Source: CAMLHU01 sp039917855 (GTDB lineage Bacteria > Gemmatimonadota > Gemmatimonadetes > Gemmatimonadales > GWC2-71-9). Taken from it: a stretch of DNA of 61,871 bases. Both the position numbers and the translations under genes were made by a program. The stretch covers positions 1-61,871 of the forward strand of contig JBDSIR010000063.1 in the NCBI GenBank assembly GCA_039917855.1, read 5' to 3'. How positions within the stretch are numbered: position 1 is the first letter of the stretch; every line of letters starts with the position of its first letter. Below the pieces are notes generated by a model that made no database searches, was not told where the DNA came from, and saw only the letters and a program-made list of their open reading frames with translations. Shown one piece after another: positions 7,308 to 16,102 of the stretch.

Positions 7308-9356
7308 GTGAAAGACCTGAGTGCCGCGGCAAAAATGAACGCCCCATCACTTCGCGACTGGTCTGCGGTGTGTGGGGCGCTCTTGGGTCTGTTGGGAGCC
7401 AGCGTGCTCCTCGGCTGGGCCGCCGGCGTGCCGTGGTTGACGGGTTACTGGGGCGGATCCTCACCGATGAATCCCTCCGCCGCTCTCGTATTCATCGGGG
7501 CGGCGATCGTGTTGTGGCTCAGGGCCACCAGTGGTCACCGCGCGGCAGCGGTCAGGAGCGCGGATCTGCTGTCGGTGCTGATCCTCCTCGTCGGGTTGCT
7601 CAAGGTGCTGCAATTGGTCGGCGTGCCGGTGCTCCCGGTAGACCAACTGATCCAATTGGCCGAAGATCCATTGCGTCCGCTCGGCGGCCCGACGGCGATG
7701 GCGCTGGGGACCGCGCTGGGGTTGCTGTTCGGAGGGCTGGGGCTCTTCCTGCTCGACAAGCCCCGGCTACGGGGGACCTCCTCCCTGATCGGCGCGGCGC
7801 TGACGGCGGGCGTGCTGGTCTTTTCGATCGGGGAACTGCTGGGCTCCGCGGGCGGGCTCGCCCTATCGGCGTCGGCACCGATCGCCCGCTCGACCGCCGC
7901 GGCGCTCCTGCTGCTGGGGCTCGCGCTCACCCTGGCCCGCCCGGACGAAGGGATCGTTGGTGCGTTCCGGCGCAACGAACTCTCCATTCGCCGCACCCTG
8001 TTCTTCAGCTTCGGGCTGACCGCACTCGTCCTTGGGGTCGTCGTCGCCACGACGGGGTACAGCAGTGTGGCGGGGTGGCGCGCCACTGAAACGCGCCGGG
8101 CGGGCAGTACGGCCCGGAGGGAACTCAGCGGTCTTCTGGTGAGCCTGCTCTCCATGGAGAGCGGGCAGCGCGGATTCCTGCTGTCGGGGGATACCCTGTT
8201 CCTCGACCCGTACCGGACAGGCGCGGCCTCGGTCGATCAGCACCTGGCCGTATTGGCGACCATCGGATGGGGATCGGCCGCGGCCGATCCACTGACTCCC
8301 TTGCTTCGAGGTCTGGTCGGAAGGAAGGTGGCCCTGATGGCCGACCTGGTCGAGCGGCGGCGGACCGGCGGCACTGCCAAGTTCCTCCCGCAGTTCATGA
8401 CGGGGCATGGCAAAGCGGTGATGGACAGCATCCGCGTCGTGGTGACCGCCCTGGACGACATCGAGATCATGCGTACCGACCAGGCCGACGAGCAGTTGCG
8501 AGTGGCGATGCGCCGGGCCCTGGGATTCGGCGGCGGCGCTGCCCTGCTGATGGTCCTCTTCCTGGCCTTCACGTCGACGGCCATTTCTCGCGGGCTCGCG
8601 GCCACGGAGGCGGCCCGGGATCACATCGAGGAGCTCAACGTTAAGCTCGAGGGAAAGATGCAGGACGTCGAGACGCAATCGGTCGAGATGGCGGCCTTCA
8701 GCTACTCAGTCTCCCACGACCTCCGGGCTCCGCTCCGCGCCATCGACGGATTTTCCCGGCTGCTGGTGAATGAACATGCGGCGCAGCTCTCGCCGGAGGC
8801 CCACCGACTGCTCGGCGTCATTCGAGATCGGGCCCAGCGGATGGCGCGGCTCATCGATGAGCTCCTGATGCTCGCGCAGGTGACCCGCCGCGAGCCTAAA
8901 TTCGAGCGGGTGGACCAGGACGCGCTCGTTCGGGAGGTGGTCGGGGAGCTGCGCGAGACCCCGGCGGGCCAGCGGGTCGAGTTCGACGTGGGGCGCCTGC
9001 CCGAGTCCACCGGTGATGTGGGGCTGTTGCGGCAGGTCTGGAGCAACCTGTTGGGCAACGCGGTCAAGTACAGCGCGCGGGTCGAGACGCCCCGGGTGGC
9101 GGTCTCCGGCGCCACAGAGCCTTCGGGCGAGCTGGTCTATCGGATCGTGGACAACGGCGTCGGGTTCGACATGGCACACGTGGACAAGCTCTTCGGGGTG
9201 TTCCAGCGCCTGCACGCGCCCAGCGAGTTCGAGGGCACGGGGGTCGGTCTCGCCACCGTGCAACGGGTGATCCGGCGCCACGGTGGACGGGTCTGGGCCA
9301 CCGGATCCCCCGGTCGCGGGGCGGAGTTCTGTTTCACCCTTCCAGCGCGGGAGTGA
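7308..9356 (+). CDS. Membrane sensor histidine kinase with CHASE3 domain
   Basis: Sensor kinase of a phosphorelay. From GTG 7308 (682 residues): several N-terminal membrane helices (about 15-245), a CHASE3-like periplasmic domain (about 265-405; motif MESGQRGFLLSG), one more helix, then HisKA with phospho-acceptor His470 (VSHDLRAP) and a HATPase domain (N-box near 585, GTGVGLA near 655). There is no HAMP. The start is uncertain: ATG 7335 and an ATG at 7179 are in frame. The stop is followed after 2 nt by the next start. The coupling to an Rcp1-type regulator is typical of phytochrome-class kinases, but no GAF/PHY domain is present. Confidence 0.88.
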   Translation: MKDLSAAAKMNAPSLRDWSAVCGALLGLLGASVLLGWAAGVPWLTGYWGGSSPMNPSAALVFIGAAIVLWLRATSGHRAAAVRSADLLSVLILLVGLLKVLQLVGVPVLPVDQLIQLAEDPLRPLGGPTAMALGTALGLLFGGLGLFLLDKPRLRGTSSLIGAALTAGVLVFSIGELLGSAGGLALSASAPIARSTAAALLLLGLALTLARPDEGIVGAFRRNELSIRRTLFFSFGLTALVLGVVVATTGYSSVAGWRATETRRAGSTARRELSGLLVSLLSMESGQRGFLLSGDTLFLDPYRTGAASVDQHLAVLATIGWGSAAADPLTPLLRGLVGRKVALMADLVERRRTGGTAKFLPQFMTGHGKAVMDSIRVVVTALDDIEIMRTDQADEQLRVAMRRALGFGGGAALLMVLFLAFTSTAISRGLAATEAARDHIEELNVKLEGKMQDVETQSVEMAAFSYSVSHDLRAPLRAIDGFSRLLVNEHAAQLSPEAHRLLGVIRDRAQRMARLIDELLMLAQVTRREPKFERVDQDALVREVVGELRETPAGQRVEFDVGRLPESTGDVGLLRQVWSNLLGNAVKYSARVETPRVAVSGATEPSGELVYRIVDNGVGFDMAHVDKLFGVFQRLHAPSEFEGTGVGLATVQRVIRRHGGRVWATGSPGRGAEFCFTLPARE

Positions 9357-9358
9357 AC

Positions 9359-9793
9359 ATGGCAGGCAAGACCACCGACGTGGAGATCCTCCTCGTCGAA
9401 GACGATGATGCAGACCTGGAGCTCACCCTCCACGCCCTGAAGCAGCACCGCCTGGCCAACCGCATCCATGTGGCGCGCGATGGGGAGGAGGCGCTCCGCT
9501 TCTTCGAAAATGGCGGCCGGGTGGAACGGCTCGTCCTGCTCGACTTGAAGCTGCCCAAGGTGTCGGGGCTGCAGGTGCTCGAGCGGCTCCGGGCCGATGA
9601 GCGCTACCGGACCCTCCCCATCGTGGTACTCACGTCGTCCCGTGAGGAGCCCGACATCGAGCGATGCTATGCGCTCGGGGTCAACAGCTACATTGTCAAG
9701 CCGGTGGAGTTCGAGAAGTTCAGCGAGGCGGTCGGCAAGGTGGGACTGTACTGGCTGCTGATCAACGAGGCGCCCCACAGGGCCCAGGAGTAG
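9359..9793 (+). CDS. Rcp1/CheY-like single-domain response regulator
   Basis: Stand-alone receiver of 144 residues; probable phosphate shuttle between the upstream kinase and the downstream hybrid kinase. The acidic pair (VEDDD near 13-17), phospho-acceptor Asp62 (LLDLKLP), Thr/Ser switch (VLTSS) and Lys-Pro (IVKPVEF) are intact. The C-terminus (VGLYWLLINEAP) is the typical Rcp1 ending. ATG 9359 has GGGAG overlapping the kinase stop. There is no output domain. Confidence 0.93.
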   Translation: MAGKTTDVEILLVEDDDADLELTLHALKQHRLANRIHVARDGEEALRFFENGGRVERLVLLDLKLPKVSGLQVLERLRADERYRTLPIVVLTSSREEPDIERCYALGVNSYIVKPVEFEKFSEAVGKVGLYWLLINEAPHRAQE

Positions 9794-9796
9794 CAC

Positions 9797-11710
9797 GTGC
9801 ACGTATTGCATCTCGAGGACGATCCCGTCGATGCGGAGCTGATCCAGCGCGCGCTCGCCGCATATGACAAGACGGTCAAGGTCACGTTGGTGGACCACCG
9901 GTCCGCCTTCGAGACCGCCCTCCAGGAGGGCGGGGTCGATATCATCCTGTCGGATCACAACGTACCGCTCTTCGGTGGGTCCGATGCACTGGCGGTCTCC
10001 CGGATCATTGCGCCGGAAACACCCTTCATCCTCGTCACCGGATCGGTGAATGAGGAGGCCGCGGTAGGGTACATGAAGGCCGGGGCGTGGGACTACATCC
10101 TGAAGGATCGGCTGGGTCGATTGCACCTGGCCATCGAGGAGGCGATCGCCCGAGCCCGGCAGGAGCGGGCGCTTTCCAACCAGGAGCTTTTCCTCCGCAC
10201 CATCATCGATGCCGCTCCGGGGCCGATCTTCGTGAAGGCCCGGGGAGGAAAATACCTCCTGGTCAACCGGGCATTGGCGGAGCTCTACGGAGTGTCGCCC
10301 GCGGAGTTGATCGGCCGGACCGACGCGGACCTCCACAACGTCCCAACGGAGGTCAGCGCCTTCCATGAAGGCGATGAGCAGGTCTTTCAGCACGTGGCGC
10401 CCCACCGCGTGCCGGAAATGCCGTTCACACCCCGCGGTGGCGGCGGGATCCGGTGGTTCGACGTCACCAAGATCCCGTTGCGGATCCCGGGTGAGGAAGA
10501 ACTGCGCCTGCTCGGGATGTCGACCGACGTCACCGCGCGGAGGATCATGGAACAGCAGCTCGGCCAGGCCCAGAAGCTGGAGACGATCGGTCAGCTGGCC
10601 AGCGGCGTCGCCCACGATTTCAACAATGCCCTGACGGCCATCCTCGCCAGCGCCGACTTCCTGCTGACCGATCTGCCGGCGGGAGATGCCAGTCGTGAGG
10701 ATGCCGAGGTGATCCGTGCGGCCGCCGTTCACGCCGCCTCCCTGACCAGGCAGCTGCACTCGTTCAGCCGGAAACAAGTGGTCCAGCCGCAGCTCCTCGA
10801 CTTGAATAAGGTGATCAAGGCGATTGACGGCATCCTCCGCCGGCTCCTGACCGAGGGGTACGATCTCCAAAGCGTCCCGTCGGCCGCGCCGCTGGTGGTC
10901 AACGCCGATCCCGGGCAGATCGAGCAGGTCATCCTCAATGTCGTCGTCAACGCCCGCGATGCGATGCCGGAGGGAGGGCGCATCGTGGTCCAGGCGCGGG
11001 AAGTGATCCTCACGGATCCACTTCCGACCTGGGCCGAGGGGCTGGTGCCCGGCCCCCACGCCGCGCTTTCGGTGACGGACACCGGCACCGGTATGAGCCC
11101 GGAGGTGATGGCACGGGTGTTCGAGCCCTTCTTCACCACCAAGCTTCCGGGGAAGGGGACCGGGCTCGGCCTCGCCACCGTGCGGGGCGTTGCGCGCGCG
11201 AGCGGCGGCGCGATCGACATCGTGTCGGCCCAGGGCCAAGGCACGACGGTGACCTTCTACCTGCCGGCCCTGCCTCTCCCAGCCTTCAAGGCCCGCACTT
11301 CGGACCCGGCGGGAAAGCCGCCCCAGGGCTCGGAGACGATCCTCTTGGTCGAGGACGCCGCGGATATCCGCGGCCTCGCCACCCGGATGCTGGCCAGTGC
11401 CGGCTACCGAGTCCTTGCCGCGGAAGGCGGCGCGGCGGCCGAGGCCTTGGCGGTCGCGGAGCCGGGGACACTGCACCTGCTGGTGACCGACATCCTGATG
11501 CCGGGACGCTCCGGACCGGAGGTGGCGCGGCTGGTGCGGGCGTTGCACCCCGAGGTGCGGATCCTCTACATCTCGGGCCATCCAGGAGAAGGGCCGATCG
11601 TGGATGAGATCCTGCAGGGACGGGTGCACTTCCTTCCCAAGCCGTTCTCCAAGCTGGATCTGCTGCTGAAGGTCCGCGAGGTGCTCGACGGACCGTTCGC
11701 TCCGGGCTGA
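9797..11710 (+). CDS. Hybrid histidine kinase REC-PAS-HisKA-HATPase-REC
   Basis: 637-residue cytoplasmic hybrid kinase without membrane helices. Domains in order: receiver (1-125, Asp53), PAS (about 130-255), NtrB-type HisKA (His273 in SGVAHDFNN), HATPase (about 340-490; GTGLGLATV) and a C-terminal receiver (about 515-635; Asp565 in VTDILMP, PKPF near 615). GTG 9797 follows AGGAG that overlaps the previous stop. With two receivers it can both take phosphate from the Rcp1-type partner and pass it within itself. No DNA-binding output is encoded nearby, so the target is unknown. Confidence 0.93.
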   Translation: MHVLHLEDDPVDAELIQRALAAYDKTVKVTLVDHRSAFETALQEGGVDIILSDHNVPLFGGSDALAVSRIIAPETPFILVTGSVNEEAAVGYMKAGAWDYILKDRLGRLHLAIEEAIARARQERALSNQELFLRTIIDAAPGPIFVKARGGKYLLVNRALAELYGVSPAELIGRTDADLHNVPTEVSAFHEGDEQVFQHVAPHRVPEMPFTPRGGGGIRWFDVTKIPLRIPGEEELRLLGMSTDVTARRIMEQQLGQAQKLETIGQLASGVAHDFNNALTAILASADFLLTDLPAGDASREDAEVIRAAAVHAASLTRQLHSFSRKQVVQPQLLDLNKVIKAIDGILRRLLTEGYDLQSVPSAAPLVVNADPGQIEQVILNVVVNARDAMPEGGRIVVQAREVILTDPLPTWAEGLVPGPHAALSVTDTGTGMSPEVMARVFEPFFTTKLPGKGTGLGLATVRGVARASGGAIDIVSAQGQGTTVTFYLPALPLPAFKARTSDPAGKPPQGSETILLVEDAADIRGLATRMLASAGYRVLAAEGGAAAEALAVAEPGTLHLLVTDILMPGRSGPEVARLVRALHPEVRILYISGHPGEGPIVDEILQGRVHFLPKPFSKLDLLLKVREVLDGPFAPG

Positions 11711-11726
11711 TCGGGCGCTTGCGTGG

Positions 11727-11898
11727 GTGGCGCTCTTCCGACCCGGCGAGTAGAGGTCATTCACCACGGAGCGTCGGAGGTACACGGAGAGTCACGGAGG
11801 GAGAAATGTGTGGTCGCACTTGGGGAGCTCCGCCCGAGCGACCACAACAATTGCAGTTCTCCGTGAGTCTCCGTGCGCCTCCGATCCTCCGTGGTGAA
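11727..11898. repeat. Palindromic element, copy 2 (with 33-bp 5' module)
   Basis: Arms 11760-11799 and 11859-11898 match at about 35 of 40. Inner stem TGTGGTCGC (11809-11817) with GCGACCACA (11838-11846) is perfect; core GGGGAGCTCCGCC at 11822-11834. The 5' module 11727-11759 resembles the 3' end of the membrane-protein gene at 5616-6896 but is not in a gene here. Total palindrome length 139 bp, equal to copy 1. Confidence 0.85.
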
Positions 11899-11934
11899 TG
11901 ATCCTAGTTGACCCACGCGGGAGCCGCTGCGCGG

Positions 11935-12098
11935 GTGGCGCTCTTCCGACCCGGCGAGCAGAGGTCGTTCACCACGGAGTATCGGAGGTACACGGAGCCG
12001 CACGGAGGTGATCATTGTGTCCCGACGGGGAGCTCCGCCTGGGACCACCAGTATCCTTCTCCGTGACTCTCCGTGAACCTCCGATACTCCGTGGTGAA
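11935..12098. repeat. Palindromic element, copy 3 (with 33-bp 5' module)
   Basis: Arms 11968-12007 and 12059-12098 match at about 36 of 40. The inner stem has changed on both sides (GTCCC/GGGAC) while the core GGGGAGCTCCGCC (12027-12039) is kept. It forms a 208-bp tandem unit with copy 2. No gene lies between 11711 and 12185. Confidence 0.85.
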
Positions 12099-12185
12099 TG
12101 ACCCTGGTTGACCCACGCGGGAGCCGCTCTCATATTCCGAGTCCGAAAACCGAGTATCTCTGTCGCACATCTTCCGGAGCCTCGC

Positions 12186-12794
12186 ATGGCCTTCACGCTT
12201 CCTCCGCTCCCCTACGCACCTGACGCGCTCGAGCCGCACATCGATGCGCAGACGATGCAGATCCACCATGGCAAGCATCACAACGCCTACGTCACCAATC
12301 TCAACGCCGCGCTCGAGCCCCACGCCGCCCTGCAGTCGAAGAGCATCGAGGCGTTGATCGCCGACCTGAACGCCGTTCCCGAAGCGATCCGCACTGCCGT
12401 CCGCAACAACGGCGGCGGGCACTACAACCACACGCTGTTCTGGGATCTGATGATCCCGGGGGGCGCCAAGGAGCCGGCCGGCGCATTGGCCGCGGCGATC
12501 ACCAAGGCATTCGGCGGGATGGCGCCGTTCAAGGAGCAGTTCCAGAAGGCGGGGGCGACCCGCTTCGGATCGGGGTGGGCCTGGCTGGTCCGGGGCAAGG
12601 ATGGCGCCCTCGCCATCGAGAGCTCTCCGAACCAGGACTGCCCCCTGATGGACGGGAAGTTCCCGGTGATGGGGTGCGATGTCTGGGAGCACGCGTACTA
12701 CCTCAAGTACCAGAACCGCCGCCCCGACTACATGGCGGCGTGGTGGAACGTGCTCAACTGGGACACGGTGGCGAAGCGCTTCGCGGCAAAGTGA
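12186..12794 (+). CDS. sodA: Superoxide dismutase (Mn/Fe family, Mn-type features)
   Basis: Converts superoxide to oxygen and peroxide in the cytoplasm (no signal peptide). 202 residues, full length. Metal ligands are visible: His27 (IHHGKHH), the second His in NHTLFW, and Asp and His in DVWEHAYYLKY. The NQDCPLM segment carries the Gln typical of Mn enzymes, so Mn or cambialistic use is likely; metal choice cannot be fixed from sequence. ATG 12186 follows GGAG. The stop TGA is the first of four stops spaced exactly 7 nt apart. A peroxiredoxin lies downstream, a logical partner for the peroxide produced. Confidence 0.95.
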   Translation: MAFTLPPLPYAPDALEPHIDAQTMQIHHGKHHNAYVTNLNAALEPHAALQSKSIEALIADLNAVPEAIRTAVRNNGGGHYNHTLFWDLMIPGGAKEPAGALAAAITKAFGGMAPFKEQFQKAGATRFGSGWAWLVRGKDGALAIESSPNQDCPLMDGKFPVMGCDVWEHAYYLKYQNRRPDYMAAWWNVLNWDTVAKRFAAK

Positions 12795-12879
12795 GCGGTG
12801 AGCGGTGAGAGGTGAGCGGGCCATCTCAGGAGATCTCTCCGGGTGGGCCCGCTCACCGCTTACCGCTCACTGGTCACCC
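12792..12879. repeat. Stop-codon heptamer array with inverted arm
   Basis: TGAGCGG, TGAGCGG, TGAGAGG, TGAGCGG starting at the sodA stop (TGA at 12792, 12799, 12806, 12813). Inverted arm CCCGCTCACCGCTTACCGCT starts at 12848. It fills most of the sodA-peroxiredoxin gap. Confidence 0.85.
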
Positions 12880-12903
12880 CACAAGCTTCACGGAAGAGGG
12901 ATC

Positions 12904-13377
12904 ATGCCCGTCACCGTCTCCCTGCTCCCGACCGGGAGCACCGCGCCCGACTTCACCCTGCCTTCCACCTCGGGCGAGAAGGTCACCCTCTCGAGCTTTC
13001 GCGGGAAGAAGAATGTCCTGCTCGCCTTCTTCCCCTTCGCGTTCACCCGCACCTGCACCGCGGAGCTCTGTGACCTCTCGACCGACTACTCCCGATTTGC
13101 CTCGGCGGAGACCGTGGTGCTCCCCATCAGCTGCGATTTCGTCCCGGCCCTCAGGGCGTACAAGGCGAAGGAGCAGATGACAGTGGACCTCCTTGGCGAC
13201 GTCCGGCGCGACGTGTCGCGGGCGTACGGCGTGCTCCTCGAAGAACCGTTCGCGTCCGCCCGCGCCTACATCCTGATCGACAAGACGGGCACCATCCGCT
13301 GGCAGTTCGCCGAGGTCGAGCTGGGCCACAAGCGGAGCAACGGCGAACTGCTCGCGGAGCTCGCCAAGCTGGGCTAG
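12904..13377 (+). CDS. Peroxiredoxin (AhpE-like, thioredoxin fold)
   Basis: Thiol peroxidase of 157 residues. The PxxxTxxC active site is present as PFAFTRTC with peroxidatic Cys51; a second Cys at 56 (CTAELC) may resolve it. ATG 12904 has AGAGG upstream. Cytoplasmic. It directly follows superoxide dismutase, so removal of dismutation-derived peroxide is the likely role. The stop overlaps the next GTG start (TAGTG). Confidence 0.93.
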   Translation: MPVTVSLLPTGSTAPDFTLPSTSGEKVTLSSFRGKKNVLLAFFPFAFTRTCTAELCDLSTDYSRFASAETVVLPISCDFVPALRAYKAKEQMTVDLLGDVRRDVSRAYGVLLEEPFASARAYILIDKTGTIRWQFAEVELGHKRSNGELLAELAKLG

Positions 13378-14750
13378 TGCTCGAAGCCTATCCGCTCGAA
13401 CCGCCTCCGCCCCTCCCTCCGCTCGACGAGCGGTGGGAGGATCCTGGTTTCATGCTCGGATCGGGGCGTCGGGCCGGGTGGGGCGACGAGTGCGTCTGGT
13501 TCGGTGAGCTTCCGGTGCTGGAGCACCTCCGGGTGCTGGGTCCGCTCGAACTCCAGGACCGTCGCATCGTGGCGCTCGAGGAGCCGCTCTTCATCTGGGA
13601 GGTCGAGGCCGCCGGGGAGGTCCAGTTGATCTGCGACGTCGACCTCCGGGCCGAGCGGGTGCGCTACGAGCGCGCCAGCGACGGATCGCGGCTCTGGCTC
13701 GGGGGGGAGTGGCCCACCGACGAACTGCTGGTCTCCTGCTACGGTGGCGTGGTCGAAGTGACGGAGGAGGGATCGACGATCCAGCTGCGGGCCCGGGGGA
13801 TCGGGCGCGTCCGGCTGGTGGTGGTCGCGGCGCGGGACGAGGGCGATCGCGACCGCACCGTGCGGGCGCTGACCCGGAAAGGGGTCGCCGGGGTGGTGGC
13901 CCAGTACGTCCGGCACCTCGAAATGGTCGAGGCGCTGGGTGCGAAGCTCACCACCCCCGACCTCGAGTTGAACGACCAGTTCGCCTTCGACAAGCGCGAC
14001 CTCGACGGGACGCTGCGCGAATGGCCCGACGGTCACCGCGGCCTCCTCGAACCGCTGGAACACGGCTTCGCCCTGCTGGCCCTGGGCCTCCGGGAAGCCG
14101 TGCGCGACACGTTGCGCGGCCCGCTCGATGATCCCGAGGTGCTCCGGCTCTTCGCGGCGTATGCGGTCTGGGCCGGGACCGATGATTTCGTGCGCCGACA
14201 TTGGCCGCGGGTGACCCAGGCGCTGCGCGAAGCCGACCCCGGCCCTGAACGGGGGGACTTCCTGGCCGAGGAGGATCCCCCTGTGCCGATCGACGAGTAT
14301 CTGGATGCCGCCGCCGAACTGATCCCGGTGGCGGAGGCCCTCGGTGATCACGCGGCCGCGGCGATGCTCGAAGGGATGATCGCCGGTGTTGCGGTCGATC
14401 CGGTGTCGGGTCCGTGGCTCTGGCCCGACCCGGTGATGAAGCTCTGGGGGATCACGCCCGGCGCCCTGGAAGGCACGGTCACGCTGGCCCCTCAGCTTCC
14501 GGATGCTTGGCCCGAGATGACGCTCGAGCGACTCCGGATCGGTTCCACCTCGCTCGATGTACGGGTGCGACGTCGTCCCGGCGGGCTCGCCGTGAAATGT
14601 CGCGTGACCCGCGGTCCGCCGATCGTGGTCCAGCTCGCCCCCGAGCTCCCATTCCAGCCGACCGGCATCCTGCTGGACGGAGAGCAGCTGGCGGGGCCCA
14701 CCGTCCGTTTCACCGTCGAGAGCGAGGCCGAAGCGGTCTGGATCCGGTGA
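13377..14750 (+). CDS. Putative glycoside hydrolase-like protein (six-hairpin type, tentative)
   Basis: 457 residues, no signal peptide. GTG at 13377 overlaps the peroxiredoxin stop. The N-terminal half is rich in beta strands and the middle is helical; the C-terminus (GSTSLDVRVRRRPGGLAVKCRV) looks like the beta-sandwich that ends many (alpha/alpha)6 glucosidases. WLWPDPVMKLWG near 345 resembles the aromatic-rich end of such barrels. I cannot identify catalytic acids with confidence. A role in trehalose or glucan metabolism is possible but unproven. Confidence 0.6.
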   Translation: MLEAYPLEPPPPLPPLDERWEDPGFMLGSGRRAGWGDECVWFGELPVLEHLRVLGPLELQDRRIVALEEPLFIWEVEAAGEVQLICDVDLRAERVRYERASDGSRLWLGGEWPTDELLVSCYGGVVEVTEEGSTIQLRARGIGRVRLVVVAARDEGDRDRTVRALTRKGVAGVVAQYVRHLEMVEALGAKLTTPDLELNDQFAFDKRDLDGTLREWPDGHRGLLEPLEHGFALLALGLREAVRDTLRGPLDDPEVLRLFAAYAVWAGTDDFVRRHWPRVTQALREADPGPERGDFLAEEDPPVPIDEYLDAAAELIPVAEALGDHAAAAMLEGMIAGVAVDPVSGPWLWPDPVMKLWGITPGALEGTVTLAPQLPDAWPEMTLERLRIGSTSLDVRVRRRPGGLAVKCRVTRGPPIVVQLAPELPFQPTGILLDGEQLAGPTVRFTVESEAEAVWIR

Positions 14751-14801
14751 TCCCGCGGGGCTCCCGGCGCTATACTTCGGCAACCCTTCCACCTCGATCC
14801 C

Positions 14802-15152
14802 GTGCCCCTCATTCGCTCGTTCGTCGCGGTCGTGCTCTGTGCGTTGACCGCCTGCCGCATCGAGACCTGCCCTCCCGCCGAGGTGGCGCGGATGCAGACC
14901 ACGGTCCAGGCTGCGGTGGCGGAGCACTATCGGGCCCGGAACGCGCTGGCGGGTGATTCGATCGAGTTGAGCGTGACCCGCCGGCAGATCGACGCGCATC
15001 GCGACCTCGCCTCGGTGTGGATCACCCTCCGGGAGCGTCGGGCGGTCTCCAGGGACAGCGTGCGTGACACCACGCGCTCCGAGCACCTGCTGCTGCGTCG
15101 CACGGGCGCCGGGTGGATCGTCCTGTCGGCCGCGACGGTGAGCGCTCCCTGA
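14802..15152 (+). CDS. Small lipoprotein of unknown function
   Basis: 116 residues. Short signal ending in lipobox LTAC (Cys18), then a compact domain of one helix and several strands, in the style of SnoaL/NTF2-like small lipoproteins (ERRAVSRDSVRDTTRSEHLL, WIVLSAATV). The GTG start at 14802 lies about 26 nt after a TATACT hexamer at 14771, a plausible -10. It overlaps the next gene by 40 nt, and so probably heads the sensory operon as an envelope component. Confidence 0.65.
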   Translation: MPLIRSFVAVVLCALTACRIETCPPAEVARMQTTVQAAVAEHYRARNALAGDSIELSVTRRQIDAHRDLASVWITLRERRAVSRDSVRDTTRSEHLLLRRTGAGWIVLSAATVSAP

Positions 15153-16102
15153 CAGCGGGACCGCGGCACTGGCCGCGACAGACCCTGCGCGGTGGCCTGG
15201 TGCTGGTCGCCGCACTGGCGCTGGGCGCCGTCTGGCGCGAGGCGGCCAGGGCCCGTGCGGCCTCCGTGGCGGAAGCGGATCGCCGCGCCGCCGTGCTCGT
15301 CGCCGAGTATCTCAGCGCGGTGGCGTCGCCGGGAAGCCCCGGGCGGACGGGTGCCGATGCCAGGCTCCTGTCGGCGGCGGGAGCCTTGGTCAGTGCGAGC
15401 TTCTGGAGCGGCGGCGCCCAAGTCTGGCTCGACCGGACTCCCCTTTTGCTCGGTGACACGAGCGGCACAGGCGCCGCCGTCGCACCGCTCGTCAATCCTG
15501 ACGGTGCGCTCCGCGGGGCTGTGGCGGTGTGGCGCAGTGTGCCGACCGCGGGCGAGGAGGCCCTGGTTGCCGTGAGCGGCACACTCGCCCTCGCGGCCAT
15601 CATCGCGGCCACTCTGGTCGGCGCCTACACCCAGCGGCCACGAGAGCGGGGGGTCCTCACCGGGGTCACCCTGGCGGTGGTGGCCGTGGGCATCGCAGGG
15701 CAGGTGGGGGCGATCGTCTCGGCTGACCGGGCGGCGACCGACGCCGGTCTCCTCCGCACCCGGCGGGTGCTCGAGATCGCCGCCGTCGGTGCCCGGGTGC
15801 CACCGCGGACCGTCACCCGCCTCGCGCCGGGGCTCCAGGTCACGCCGGTCCGTGCCGCGGTGGTGGTGCGCGATTCGGGGGTGACGCGTGATACCAGCGG
15901 GGCCTGGGTCGTCGCGTTGGCGTCGCGTGGCCAGGCGTGGCGGCTGGTCGATCCGGGGTCGGCGCGGGCCAAGGGCCCGATCCGCTCACGGATCGTGCTG
16001 TTCGGGCTGGTGGCGCTCCTCGCCACCTTCGCGGCGGCGGCGCTCCCGGCAGGCGAAGGTTACCTTACGGCATCCCGGCCCGACCCCCGACCTTTCGCGT
16101 GA
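15113..16102 (+). CDS. Membrane protein, probable sensory partner of the downstream kinase
   Basis: 329 residues, Ala/Val/Arg-rich, with about four hydrophobic helices (near 25-45, 150-170, 182-205 and 298-315). The periplasmic loops between them include a segment with the style of a PDC/CHASE-like sensor. No family recognised. The GTG at 15113 overlaps the upstream lipoprotein; no other standard start is available before the first helix. Its stop overlaps the kinase GTG by 4 nt, so it is likely the membrane input module for that soluble kinase. Confidence 0.65.
   Translation: MDRPVGRDGERSLTAGPRHWPRQTLRGGLVLVAALALGAVWREAARARAASVAEADRRAAVLVAEYLSAVASPGSPGRTGADARLLSAAGALVSASFWSGGAQVWLDRTPLLLGDTSGTGAAVAPLVNPDGALRGAVAVWRSVPTAGEEALVAVSGTLALAAIIAATLVGAYTQRPRERGVLTGVTLAVVAVGIAGQVGAIVSADRAATDAGLLRTRRVLEIAAVGARVPPRTVTRLAPGLQVTPVRAAVVVRDSGVTRDTSGAWVVALASRGQAWRLVDPGSARAKGPIRSRIVLFGLVALLATFAAAALPAGEGYLTASRPDPRPFA

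Noticed and set aside
9137..11785. An 882-codon open frame antisense to the hybrid kinase
   Set aside because: Long antisense frames are expected at this GC content. The sense frames hold complete receiver, PAS and kinase motifs; the antisense product has none.
11711..12185. Insertion sequence or MITE remnant
   Set aside because: There are palindromic arms, but no transposase, and I could not see flanking target-site duplications. The equal length of copies 1 and 2 leaves a MITE-like origin possible, so it is reported only as a repeat family.
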